This document shows positions 41,745 to 50,187 of a stretch of 64,000 bases of DNA, in pieces. The first letter of the stretch is position 1; every line of letters starts with the position of its first letter. Below the pieces are notes generated by a model. The model had not been told where the DNA came from. It saw nothing but the letters and a program-made list of their open reading frames with translations, and did not search any database. The translations under genes and the position numbers were made by a program. The DNA is from Mesorhizobium sp. WSM3859 (GTDB lineage: Bacteria; Pseudomonadota; Alphaproteobacteria; Rhizobiales; Rhizobiaceae): contig NZ_NSGG01000011.1 in assembly GCF_002295065.1 (NCBI RefSeq), positions 124,001-188,000 on the forward strand. The letters run 5' to 3'.

Positions 41745-42451
41745 CGCCAGCGAACGCAAAGGACAGGCCGAGCCGGGCGACCGAAGGATTCTTCGGCCGC
41801 CGGCACGGCAAGACCATACGCCCGCAGCAGGCGATCGCCCTCGAAAGCGGCTTGCGCGAATACCGGCTCGACCTGACGGCGCAAGCGCCGGCGGATCTAC
41901 GGACCTTGTTCAAAGCCGAGGTTTCGGCTCTGCAGCTGGAGATCGGCTTTGGCGGCGGCGAGCATCTCCTGCACCGCGCCAAGGAAGCACCGGGGACCGG
42001 CTTCATCGGCGTCGAGCCCTTCGTCAACGGCATGGCCAAGATGATGACGGCGCTTGCCAAGGCCCCGCTTGGCAATCTGAGGGTCTATGACGACGACGCC
42101 ACGCGCCTGCTCGACTGGCTGCCGTCGGGCTCGCTCGACGGCATCGACCTGCTCTATCCCGATCCATGGCCGAAGAAGAAGCACTGGAAGCGCCGCTTCG
42201 TCGGCGCTGCCAATCTCGGCCGCTTCGCCCGCGTCCTGAGGCCGGGCGGCAGGTTCCGCTTCGCCTCCGACATCGACAGCTATGTCAACTGGACGCTGCT
42301 TGCCTGCCGCGCTCACGGCGCCTTCGAGTGGCAGGCAGGAGAGGCTGCGGATTGGCATCGACCCTATGAGGGTTGGCCCGGCACGCGTTACGAGGCCAAG
42401 GCGATACGCGAGGGACGGCGGCCTGCCTATCTGACGTTCATCCGGAAATAA
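41741..42451 (+). CDS. trmB: tRNA (guanine-N7-)-methyltransferase
   Basis: TrmB makes m7G46 in tRNA. Recognisable family parts are LQLEIGFGGGEHLLHRAKEAP (SAM site), GVEPFVNGMAK, LLYPDPWPKKKHWKRRF and the C-terminal tail. The family's N-terminus (FFGRRHGKTIRPQQ) is also present but lies before any ATG, GTG or TTG: the only such codon is TTG 41852, inside the conserved region. A CTG at 41741 overlapping the metK TGA would give a 236-aa protein of normal length, so I extend the gene to it. The exact start is unproven. Confidence 0.85.
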   Translation: MTPANAKDRPSRATEGFFGRRHGKTIRPQQAIALESGLREYRLDLTAQAPADLRTLFKAEVSALQLEIGFGGGEHLLHRAKEAPGTGFIGVEPFVNGMAKMMTALAKAPLGNLRVYDDDATRLLDWLPSGSLDGIDLLYPDPWPKKKHWKRRFVGAANLGRFARVLRPGGRFRFASDIDSYVNWTLLACRAHGAFEWQAGEAADWHRPYEGWPGTRYEAKAIREGRRPAYLTFIRK

Positions 42452-42476
42452 GCCACAAGATACCGAAGCAACCGCC

Positions 42477-42638
42477 TCAGTAGCGGCCGATCCTGTCGAA
42501 GGCGGCCGGATCGATGCCGAGCTTCCTCAGGTCACTGTGGCGCGGCTTGCGGCCGGCTTCGACGGCCCGCGCCGCGGCTGCTGCACTACCAAATGTGTTG
42601 AAGAAGTCACCGATGACGAAAAACAATCCACGTTCCAT
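42477..42638 (-). CDS. Small conserved hypothetical protein
   Basis: The 53-aa product starts MERGLFFVIGDFFNTFGSAA at ATG 42638 with GAGG 8 nt upstream, and ends DLRKLGIDPAAFDRIGRY. An aromatic N-terminal helix, an alanine-rich middle and the LGIDPxxFDxI ending suggest a genuine small protein; I recall similar short Rhizobiales proteins but cannot name a family. It is on the opposite strand to trmB and rimP. Its function is unknown. Confidence 0.65.
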   Translation of the reverse strand: MERGLFFVIGDFFNTFGSAAAAARAVEAGRKPRHSDLRKLGIDPAAFDRIGRY

Positions 42639-42901
42639 ATGAATATCCTCGCGCGCCACCGCGCGCGTCCTTTCCTTTGCATTGCAACATAGATGGGCGC
42701 CGCCTGCGGCCCTTTACAAGGCAGCCGGCCGCATGGCCGCCATGCCCGGCACGCAACCCTGCGCCTCGGCACGAACCTCAGCCGGAGCGGAATGATTCAG
42801 CGTGTTCGACCCGAAATCTGAATCCGGTTCCAAATTGAAGCATGATCTCGTCCGAAAACCGCTTCACGCTTTCGGCATCGTGCTCCGCGCTGCCTGCAGG
42901 C

Positions 42902-42930
42902 TTGAAACGCCGGCGGCAATCGTCTATATC
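42902..42930 (+). promoter_or_regulatory. Promoter of the rimP-nusA-infB operon
   Basis: TTGAAA (42902-42907), a 17-bp spacer and TATATC (42925-42930) form a good sigma-70-type promoter. Transcription would start near 42937, about 93 bp before rimP. Confidence 0.6.
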
Positions 42931-42957
42931 AGCGTCAAATTCTTGGTCGGTATGACG

Positions 42958-42989
42958 AAGAGTGGGTCCACCCGGTCCCGCTCTTTTTT
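42958..42989 (+). terminator. Terminator-like hairpin in the rimP leader
   Basis: AAGAGTGGG (42958-42966) pairs with CCCGCTCTT (42977-42985), including one G-T pair, over a 10-nt loop, and a run of six T follows (42984-42989). It lies between the promoter and rimP, so it looks like an attenuator of the operon that encodes NusA. Confidence 0.65.
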
Positions 42990-43029
42990 GTTACCTGCCG
43001 GCCGGAAGCCAAGAAGCGACAGGGATCCG

Positions 43030-43656
43030 ATGACTGCAGCGGCAGGCGAGGCCGACGACCGTATCATCCGCGAAAGCGGCATCGATGCGCGCATTGCGCT
43101 GATCGTACAGCCGGTGCTCAAGGCCATCGGCTTCCGTCTCGTGCGGGTGCAGCTGACCGGTCAGAACGGGCTGACGCTGCAGATCATGGCCGAACGCGAA
43201 GACGGCACCATGACCGTCGAGGATTGCGAAGAGGTCAGCCGTGCGGTGTCGCCGGCCCTCGATGTCGATGATCCGATCGAAAAGGCGTATCATCTCGAAG
43301 TGTCCTCGCCCGGTATCGATCGGCCGCTGGTGCGCAAGTCGGATTTCACCACCTGGACCGGCCATCTGGTCAAGCTGGAGACATCCGTCCTCATCGGCGA
43401 CCGCAAGCGCTTCAAGGGCAAGATCGCCGAGGCCGACGCCGACGGCATCCTTATCGAACGCGACAAGGCTGCCTATGGCGAGCAGCCGACGGTGCGCGTG
43501 CCTTACGACGCGATCGCCGAGGCCCGGCTGGTGCTGACCGACGATCTCATCCGCGATGCCCTGTCGAAGGACAACCGGGCGCGCAAGGAAGCCAGGAAAC
43601 GCCGCGGCGAAGCAGAAGACGCCGCCGAGGAAAACGAAACCGAACAGGAAAGTTGA
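43030..43656 (+). CDS. rimP: Ribosome maturation factor RimP
   Basis: RimP binds the 30S precursor and helps S12 assembly. The 208-aa protein shows the family core: VQPVLKAIGFRLVRVQL, EVSRAVSPALDVDDPI and YHLEVSSPGIDRPLVR, then a C-terminal Sm-like barrel and a charged tail. The ATG at 43030 follows AGGGATCCG. Upstream in-frame sequence is the leader, not coding. First gene of rimP-nusA-ylxR-infB. Confidence 0.94.
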   Translation: MTAAAGEADDRIIRESGIDARIALIVQPVLKAIGFRLVRVQLTGQNGLTLQIMAEREDGTMTVEDCEEVSRAVSPALDVDDPIEKAYHLEVSSPGIDRPLVRKSDFTTWTGHLVKLETSVLIGDRKRFKGKIAEADADGILIERDKAAYGEQPTVRVPYDAIAEARLVLTDDLIRDALSKDNRARKEARKRRGEAEDAAEENETEQES

Positions 43657-43701
43657 TAGCGCCGCCGGGCTGAAGTCCGAGGCGAAATCGGGAGAAAGAC
43701 A

Positions 43702-45297
43702 ATGGTTGTAAGCGCCAACAGGCTTGAACTGCTGCAGATCGCCGACGCGGTCGCGCGTGAAAAGTCGATCGACAAGTCGATCGTCATCGCCGCCATGGCC
43801 GATGCGATCCAGAAGGCGGCGCGCTCGCGTTACGGCCAGGAGACCAACATCCGCGCCGACATCAACCCGAACACCGGTGAGATGAAGCTGCAGCGGCTGA
43901 TGGAAGTGGTCGAGAAGGTCGAGGACTACGCCACGCAGATCGCGCTTTCCACGGCGCGCGAGCGCAACCCCGACGCCCAGCTCGGCGACTTCATCGCGGA
44001 GCAGCTGCCGCCGATGGACTTCGGCCGTATCGCCGCCCAGTCGGCCAAGCAGGTCATCGTGCAGAAGGTGCGCGAGGCCGAACGCGATCGCCAGTATGAC
44101 GAATACAAGGATCGCATTGGCGAGATCGTCAACGGCACCGTCAAGCGCGTCGAATACGGCAACGTCATCGTCGATCTCGGCCGCGGCGAGGCGATCATCC
44201 GCCGCGACGAGCTGATCCCGCGCGAGAACTATAAGTATGGCGACCGCGTCCGCGCCTATGTCTACGACGTGCGCCGTGAGCAGCGCGGCCCGCAGATCTT
44301 CCTGTCGCGCACGCATCCGCAGTTCATGGCCAAGCTCTTCACCATGGAAGTGCCGGAAATCTACGATGGTATAATCGAGATCAAATCGGTCGCGCGCGAT
44401 CCGGGCTCGCGCGCCAAGATCGCCGTCATCTCGCGCGATTCCTCGATCGATCCGGTCGGCGCCTGCGTCGGCATGCGCGGCAGCCGCGTCCAGGCGGTGG
44501 TCGGTGAATTGCAGGGCGAGAAGATCGACATCATTCCGTGGTCGCCTTCGGCCGCTTCCTTCATCGTCAACGCGCTGCAGCCGGCAGAAGTCGCCAAGGT
44601 GGTGCTCGACGAGGACGCCGAGCGCATCGAGGTGGTGGTGCCGGACGACCAGCTCTCGCTGGCCATCGGCCGCCGCGGCCAGAACGTCCGCCTGGCCTCG
44701 CAGCTCACCGGCTGGGATATCGATATCCTGACCGAGCAGGAAGAGAGCGAGCGCCGCCAGAAGGAATTCGTCGAGCGTTCGGCACTGTTCATGGAAGCCC
44801 TCGACGTCGACGAGATGGTCGGCCAGGTGCTTGCCTCCGAAGGCTTCACCAGCGTCGAGGAAGTCGCCTATGTCGACTCGGGCGAAATCTCCTCGATCGA
44901 CGGCTTCGACGAGGACACCGCTTCGGAAATCCAGACCCGCGCCCGCGAATATCTGGAGAAGATCGAGGCCGAGCATGACGAAAAGCGCAAGGCGCTGGGC
45001 GTCACGGACGAGCTGCGCGACATCCCCGGCGTCACCACCGCCATGATGGTGACGCTCGGCGAGGACGGCGTGAAGACGATCGAGGATTTCGCCGGCTATG
45101 CCGCCGACGACCTGATCGGCTGGAAAGAGCGCAAGGACGGCGAGACCAAGGTCTATCCGGGCGTCCTGGCCTCTCACGGCGTCTCGCGCGCCGATGCCGA
45201 GCAGATGGTGCTCGCGGCCCGCAAGCAGGCCGGCTGGATCACCGAGGAAGAACTTGCCGCCGAAGAGCCGGTGGCCGGCGAAACCGTCGGTGCGTGA
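43702..45297 (+). CDS. nusA: Transcription termination/antitermination factor NusA
   Basis: NusA binds RNA polymerase and modulates pausing, termination and antitermination. The 531-aa protein has the N-terminal domain (1-125), an S1 domain (about 135-200, VNGTVKRVEYGNVIVDLG), two KH domains (DPVGACVGMRGSRVQAVVGEL; LAIGRRGQNVRLASQLTGWDI) and two C-terminal acidic repeats with helix-hairpin-helix character. GGGAGAAAGACA precedes the ATG. In E. coli NusA feeds back on its own operon; the leader hairpin upstream fits such control. Confidence 0.97.
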   Translation: MVVSANRLELLQIADAVAREKSIDKSIVIAAMADAIQKAARSRYGQETNIRADINPNTGEMKLQRLMEVVEKVEDYATQIALSTARERNPDAQLGDFIAEQLPPMDFGRIAAQSAKQVIVQKVREAERDRQYDEYKDRIGEIVNGTVKRVEYGNVIVDLGRGEAIIRRDELIPRENYKYGDRVRAYVYDVRREQRGPQIFLSRTHPQFMAKLFTMEVPEIYDGIIEIKSVARDPGSRAKIAVISRDSSIDPVGACVGMRGSRVQAVVGELQGEKIDIIPWSPSAASFIVNALQPAEVAKVVLDEDAERIEVVVPDDQLSLAIGRRGQNVRLASQLTGWDIDILTEQEESERRQKEFVERSALFMEALDVDEMVGQVLASEGFTSVEEVAYVDSGEISSIDGFDEDTASEIQTRAREYLEKIEAEHDEKRKALGVTDELRDIPGVTTAMMVTLGEDGVKTIEDFAGYAADDLIGWKERKDGETKVYPGVLASHGVSRADAEQMVLAARKQAGWITEEELAAEEPVAGETVGA

Positions 45298-45320
45298 GGT
45301 GACCACCAATCGCAAAGCCC

Positions 45321-45980
45321 GTGGACGAGATGAACGATCGCACTTGCATCGTTACGCGCAGGCAGGCCGAAGCGGATGAACTGATCCGCTTCGTCGTCGG
45401 CCCGGATTCGGCCGTCGTTCCGGACATCAAGAGAAATCTGCCCGGCCGCGGTTGCTGGGTCACCGCCGATCGCCTACATATCGAGAAGGCAGCGGCGAAG
45501 AACCTGTTTGCCCGCGCATTCAAGGCGCAGGTGACCGTTCCGGTCGATCTCGGCGGCATGGTCGACGGGCTGCTTTCCAGATCCGCTCTGGGTATGCTTG
45601 GCCTTGCCCGCAAGGCTGGCGCCGTCGTTCTTGGCGCCGCCAAGGTCGAGGGTGCGGTGCGCGACGGGCAGGCGCTGCTCGTGCTGCATGCGGCGGAGGC
45701 GTCGGACGACGGTGTCCGCAAGATCGGTCAGGCGCGGCGGGCGACCGTCCATCTTGGCGGTCCCGCTATCCTTGCCTACAAACTTTTCTCCGAGGCCGAG
45801 TTGAGCTTGGCATTGGGGGGTACAAATGTGATACATGCTGCCGTCCTCGCGCAGGACGCGGGACTGGCGGTTGAGAAGCGCGTTGTTGCGCTCGACCGAT
45901 ATCGGGGCGGTACCCCGAACGATCTGGCAATGCTTGCGGCCGTTGCCGACGAAGATGATGCCGCAGAGGATATGGAATGA
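45321..45980 (+). CDS. YlxR (DUF448) domain fused to an L7Ae-like domain
   Basis: The 219-aa RNA-binding protein combines an N-terminal YlxR domain (CIVTRRQAEADELIRFV and the GRGCWV loop) with a C-terminal L7Ae-like domain (LLGLARKAGAVVLGAAKVEGAV..GQALLVLHAAEAS). In Firmicutes these are separate small genes between nusA and infB; alphaproteobacteria often have this fusion. GTG 45321 or ATG 45330 is the start. Its stop overlaps the infB ATG. Role: RNA or ribosome-linked, not precisely known. Confidence 0.88.
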   Translation: MDEMNDRTCIVTRRQAEADELIRFVVGPDSAVVPDIKRNLPGRGCWVTADRLHIEKAAAKNLFARAFKAQVTVPVDLGGMVDGLLSRSALGMLGLARKAGAVVLGAAKVEGAVRDGQALLVLHAAEASDDGVRKIGQARRATVHLGGPAILAYKLFSEAELSLALGGTNVIHAAVLAQDAGLAVEKRVVALDRYRGGTPNDLAMLAAVADEDDAAEDME

Positions 45981-48565
45981 ACGATACGAAATCGGGCGAC
46001 GACAAGACGTTGAGCGTTACGCCGAAGAAGACCTTGACGCTGAAGCGCCCCGGTCTCGAGCAGAGCACCGTGCGCCAGAATTTCTCGCACGGCCGCACCA
46101 AGTCGGTCGTCGTCGAGACCAAGAAGCGCAAGTTCTCGCTGCCCGGCGACAAGCCGGAGCCGGTGGCGCCGTCCGTGTTCACGCCGAAGCCCGCCGCGGC
46201 CGCTCCTGTCGCCGCCGCGCCTGTCGTGCAGGAAGCGCCGAAGGCGCCGCCTCCGCCGCCGGAACGTTCGGGCATGGTCCTGAACGAGCTGTCGCGTGGC
46301 GAGATGGAAGCGCGCCGGAGGGCCCTGGAGGGCTCCAAGGCCCGCGAGGCCGAGGATCGCCAGCGCGCTCAGGAGGATGCCAAGCGCCGCGCCGAGGAAG
46401 AGGAACGCCGCAAGCGCGAGCGCGACGAATCCGCGCGCCGTCAGGCGGAGGAGGAAGCGCGCCTGCAGGCCGAGGCCGAGTCGCGGCGTCGTGCGGAGGA
46501 AGAGGCTCGCCGTCGTGCGCCGCAGGCAGCCGATATCGCTACGGCCGATGACGAGGAAGAGGCCAAGCCGAGGCGCACGGGTGCCGGCGGTGGCGCGGGC
46601 GCCAGCGCGCCGCCGCGCCGTCTCGCGACCCCGGAAGTGGCCCGTCCGGCCAAGCCGACCAAGGGCGAGGAAGATCGCCGCCGTGGCAAGCTGACACTGA
46701 ACTCCGCGCTGTCTGATGACGACGCGCGCGCCCGCTCGCTGTCGTCGATGCGTCGTCGCCAGGAAAAATTCAAACGCGCGCTCCACAACGAGCCGCGCGA
46801 GAAAGTCATGCGCGAAGTGATCCTGCCCGAAACCATCACCATCCAGGAACTGGCGCAGCGCATGTCCGAGCGCGCCGTGGACGTGGTCAAGTTCTTCATG
46901 AAGCAGGGCCAGATCCTGAAGCCAGGCGACGTCATCGACGCCGACACGGCCGAGCTGGTCGCTTCCGAATTTGGCCACACGGTCCGCCGCGTTGCAGAGT
47001 CCGACATCGAGGAAGGCCTGTTCAACATCGCCGACCGTCCGGAGGATCTGGTGTCGCGTCCGCCGGTCGTGACCATCATGGGCCATGTCGACCACGGCAA
47101 GACCTCATTGCTTGACGCCATCCGCAACGCCAATGTCGTCTCCGGCGAGGCCGGCGGCATCACTCAGCATATCGGCGCCTACCAGATCGAGAAGAACGGT
47201 CAGAAGATCACCTTCATCGACACGCCCGGCCACGCCGCCTTCACGGCCATGCGCGCCCGCGGCGCCCAGGTCACCGACATCGCCGTGCTGGTGGTGGCGG
47301 CGGATGACAGCGTGATGCCGCAGACGATCGAATCGATCAACCACGCCAAGGCGGCCGGCGTGCCGATCATCGTGGCGATCAACAAGATCGACAAGCGCGA
47401 CGCCGATCCGCAGAAGGTTCGGACCGAACTGCTGCGCCACGAGGTATTCGTGGAATCGATGGGCGGCGAAGTGCTGGACGTCGAGGTTTCGGCGACCAAG
47501 GGCACCAATCTCGACAAGCTGCTCGAAGCGATCCTGCTGCAGGCCGAAGTTCTCGACCTCAAGGCCAATCCCGACCGCACCGCCGAAGGCGCGGTGATCG
47601 AAGCCAAGCTCGACAAGGGCCGCGGTCCGGTCGCCACCGTTCTGGTGCAGACCGGCACGCTGATGCCCGGCGACATCATTGTCGCCGGCAACGAGTGGGG
47701 CCGTGTGCGCGCGCTTGTCGACGACCGCGGCGAGCATGTGCCGGAGGCGCCGCCGGCGATGCCGGTCGAGGTGCTTGGCCTTCAGGGCACGCCGCAGGCC
47801 GGCGACCGCTTCGCCGTCGTCAACAACGAGGCCCGCGCCCGCGAGATCACCGAATACCGTCAGCGCCTGGCGCGCGACAAGGCGGTGGCCAAGCATGCCG
47901 GCCAGCGCGGCTCGCTCGAACAGATGATGTCGCAGTTGCAGACGAGCGGGCTGAAGGAGTTTCCGCTGGTCATCAAGGGCGACGTGCAGGGATCCATCGA
48001 GGCGATCAACGCCGCTCTCGAAAAGCTCGGCAACGACGAGGTCAGGGTGCGGATCGTCCATTCGGGCGCCGGCGGCATCACCGAAAGCGACGTCTCGCTG
48101 GCCGAGACGTCGGGTGCCGCGATCATCGGCTTCAACGTCCGCGCCAACGCGCAGGCGCGCACCGCGGCGGCCGCCGCTGACATCGAGATCCGCTACTACT
48201 CGATCATCTACAACCTCGTCGACGACGTGAAGGCGGCCCTTTCCGGCATGCTTTCGCCGGAACGCCGGGAGACCTTCATCGGCAATGCCGAGATCCTCGA
48301 GATCTTCGACATCTCCAAGATCGGCAAGATCGCCGGCTGCCGCGTCACCGAAGGCAAGGTCGAGCGTGGTGCGGGCGTGCGTCTGATCCGCGACAACGTC
48401 GTCGTCCACGAAGGCACGCTGAAGACGCTCAAGCGCTTCAAGGACGAGGTTTCGGAAGTACCAGCCGGCCAGGAATGCGGCATGGCCTTCCAGAACTACG
48501 AGGACATGCGCGCCGGCGACGTCATCGAATGCTTCCGCGTCGAGATGGTGAGCAGGACGCTCTAA
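45977..48565 (+). CDS. infB: Translation initiation factor IF-2
   Basis: IF-2 is the GTPase that brings initiator tRNA to the 30S subunit and promotes subunit joining. The 862-aa protein has an N-terminal region with a long charged Arg/Glu/Ala coil (about 105-205), an IF2_N domain, and the G domain with GHVDHGKTSLLDAI (G1), DTPGHAAF (G3) and NKIDK (G4), then domains II to IV (C-terminal tRNA-binding module). The ATG overlaps the upstream TGA. Confidence 0.97.
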   Translation: MNDTKSGDDKTLSVTPKKTLTLKRPGLEQSTVRQNFSHGRTKSVVVETKKRKFSLPGDKPEPVAPSVFTPKPAAAAPVAAAPVVQEAPKAPPPPPERSGMVLNELSRGEMEARRRALEGSKAREAEDRQRAQEDAKRRAEEEERRKRERDESARRQAEEEARLQAEAESRRRAEEEARRRAPQAADIATADDEEEAKPRRTGAGGGAGASAPPRRLATPEVARPAKPTKGEEDRRRGKLTLNSALSDDDARARSLSSMRRRQEKFKRALHNEPREKVMREVILPETITIQELAQRMSERAVDVVKFFMKQGQILKPGDVIDADTAELVASEFGHTVRRVAESDIEEGLFNIADRPEDLVSRPPVVTIMGHVDHGKTSLLDAIRNANVVSGEAGGITQHIGAYQIEKNGQKITFIDTPGHAAFTAMRARGAQVTDIAVLVVAADDSVMPQTIESINHAKAAGVPIIVAINKIDKRDADPQKVRTELLRHEVFVESMGGEVLDVEVSATKGTNLDKLLEAILLQAEVLDLKANPDRTAEGAVIEAKLDKGRGPVATVLVQTGTLMPGDIIVAGNEWGRVRALVDDRGEHVPEAPPAMPVEVLGLQGTPQAGDRFAVVNNEARAREITEYRQRLARDKAVAKHAGQRGSLEQMMSQLQTSGLKEFPLVIKGDVQGSIEAINAALEKLGNDEVRVRIVHSGAGGITESDVSLAETSGAAIIGFNVRANAQARTAAAAADIEIRYYSIIYNLVDDVKAALSGMLSPERRETFIGNAEILEIFDISKIGKIAGCRVTEGKVERGAGVRLIRDNVVVHEGTLKTLKRFKDEVSEVPAGQECGMAFQNYEDMRAGDVIECFRVEMVSRTL

Positions 48566-48592
48566 ATTCGGGTATACTTGCCGAAATGAAAC

Positions 48593-48618
48593 GGGCGGCG
48601 GCCGCAAGGCTGCCGCCC
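48593..48618 (+). terminator. Stable hairpin after infB
   Basis: GGGCGGCGGCC (48593-48603) pairs with GGCTGCCGCCC (48608-48618) around a GCAA tetraloop. There is no T-run after it, so it may be a processing or stability element between infB and rbfA rather than a terminator. Confidence 0.45.
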
Positions 48619-48689
48619 AGACCGCTCATGCATTTTGAGACATGCGGCGTGGTCCCATCCCGCGCTTCACGATTTCAGGACCGAAGAAA

Positions 48690-49106
48690 ATGTCCCGTTC
48701 GACAACGTCAGGCCCCTCCCAGCGCATGCTGCGCGTCGGCGAGCAGGTGCGCCATGCCCTTTCCGAAACGCTGCAGCGCGGCGAGATCATCGATCCGGTG
48801 ATCGAGAACAGCGTCGTCTCGGTCTCCGAGGTGCGCATGTCGCCCGATCTCAAGATCGCCACCGCCTTCGTCTCGCCGCTTGGCGCGGGTGACGACAACG
48901 CCGTGGTCGAGGCGCTCAACAGGCACGCGAAATTCATCCGCGGCCGCGTCTCCGGCGCACTGAGGCAGATGAAGTACATGCCGGAGTTCCGCTTCCGGCT
49001 CGATACCTCCTTCGACAATTTCGCGAAGATCAATGAACTGCTGAAATCGCCCGAAGTGGCGCGCGATCTCGGCGACGGCAAGAACAGCGACAAGGACGAG
49101 GAATAG
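48690..49106 (+). CDS. rbfA: Ribosome-binding factor A
   Basis: RbfA binds the 30S subunit during late maturation and cold adaptation. The 138-aa protein shows the KH-like fold: RVGEQVRHALSETLQRGEI, VSVSEVRMSPDLKIATAFVSPLG and LRQMKYMPEFRFRLDTSFDN. The ATG at 48690 has AGGA at suitable distance; in-frame codons from 48642 lack family character. The stop shares a base with the truB GTG. Confidence 0.95.
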   Translation: MSRSTTSGPSQRMLRVGEQVRHALSETLQRGEIIDPVIENSVVSVSEVRMSPDLKIATAFVSPLGAGDDNAVVEALNRHAKFIRGRVSGALRQMKYMPEFRFRLDTSFDNFAKINELLKSPEVARDLGDGKNSDKDEE

Positions 49107-50065
49107 TGGCGCGCCGCGGCAAAAAGAAGGGTCGGCCGGTCTCCGGCTGGGTGGTGCTGGACAAGCCGGTCGGCATGGGCTCGACCGAGGCCGTCTCCAA
49201 GATTAAATGGCTGTTCCAGGCCGAGAAGGCCGGCCATGCTGGCACGCTCGATCCGCTCGCTTCCGGCATGCTGCCGATCGCGCTTGGCGAGGCGACCAAG
49301 ACCGTTCCCTATGTGCAGGACGGCGCCAAAGTCTACCGCTTCACCGTCGCCTGGGGCGAGGAACGCTCGACCGACGACCTCGAAGGCCCCGTGACCAACA
49401 GCTCCGACCGGCGCCCGGCCGAGGCCGAGCTGCGGGCGCTGCTGCCGAAATACACCGGCGTCATCATGCAGACGCCACCGCAATTCTCGGCGATCAAGAT
49501 CGCCGGCGAGCGCGCCTACGACCTTGCCCGCGACGGCGAAACGGTCGAGATACCCGCGCGGGAAATTGAAATCGGCCGTTTGGATATTATCGAGCACAGT
49601 GCCGACAAGACCGTCTTCGAGGTCGAATGCGGCAAGGGCACCTATGTGCGCTCGCTGGCGCGCGACATGGGCCGCGATCTTGACTGCTTCGGCCACATCG
49701 CTGAATTGCGCCGCGTCGAGGTCGAGCCGTTCACGCCGGACGATTTCGTCACGGTTGCCGAACTGGAAGCGGCTCGTTTTGGCGGCAAGACCGAAGAAGG
49801 TCCGGATGAGGCCGAGGCGCCCGTCGATTTCAGCGCCATCGATGCGCTGCTGGTCGAAACGGCGGCAGCGCTCGATTGCCTGCCGCAGGTCGCGGTCAGC
49901 GACGACGCGGCGACGAAGATCCGCCTCGGCAATCCCGTCATCATTCGCGGCCGCGATGCGCCGGTCGAGGCGGAGGAGGCCTGCGCCACCGCGCGCGGCA
50001 AGCTCGTCGCCATCGGCGCCATCGAGCAGGGCATGTTCAAGCCTAAGCGGGTCTTTGTCGGCTGA
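49106..50065 (+). CDS. truB: tRNA pseudouridine(55) synthase
   Basis: TruB makes pseudouridine 55 in the T-loop of tRNAs. The 319-aa protein contains the catalytic Asp in AGHAGTLDPLASGMLPIALG, the GVIMQTPPQFSAIKI strand, GTYVRSLARDMG, and a C-terminal PUA-like region. The start is GTG 49106, overlapping the rbfA TAG. Its 3' end is followed by an AATTCC-family repeat. Confidence 0.96.
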   Translation: MARRGKKKGRPVSGWVVLDKPVGMGSTEAVSKIKWLFQAEKAGHAGTLDPLASGMLPIALGEATKTVPYVQDGAKVYRFTVAWGEERSTDDLEGPVTNSSDRRPAEAELRALLPKYTGVIMQTPPQFSAIKIAGERAYDLARDGETVEIPAREIEIGRLDIIEHSADKTVFEVECGKGTYVRSLARDMGRDLDCFGHIAELRRVEVEPFTPDDFVTVAELEAARFGGKTEEGPDEAEAPVDFSAIDALLVETAAALDCLPQVAVSDDAATKIRLGNPVIIRGRDAPVEAEEACATARGKLVAIGAIEQGMFKPKRVFVG

Positions 50066-50092
50066 ATCCGGCGCAAGTGTCTGTTATTTATC

Positions 50093-50138
50093 CAATTCCG
50101 AACGGAAAACCGCTGCACGCTTGTCCTGGAATGCTCTA
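50093..50138. repeat. Diverged AATTCC palindromic element
   Basis: CAATTCCGAACGGAAAACCG and CCTGGAATGCTCTA mark a degenerate reverse-orientation copy of the element at 30888-31000, between truB and corA. The 3' arm has lost one base of the AATT pair. Confidence 0.7.
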
Positions 50139-50187
50139 ATCTCGGCCGAGCGCGGAAGCCCGGGGAACTCATGGCCCCAGGAAGAAC

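Larger units (their letters stand above)
42639..43029. other. 391-bp gap before rimP
   Basis: From 42639 to about 42800 it should hold the promoter of the small minus-strand gene; I see no clear boxes. A degenerate copy of the GCATGATC palindrome lies at 42839-42885 (GCATGATC to GCATCGTGC). The last 130 bp contain the rimP promoter, a terminator-like hairpin and the rimP ribosome site. Confidence 0.6.

Noticed and set aside
42991..45315. A 774-codon open frame on the minus strand opposite rimP and nusA
   Set aside because: Shadow of two certain genes; it would also cross the rimP ribosome site.
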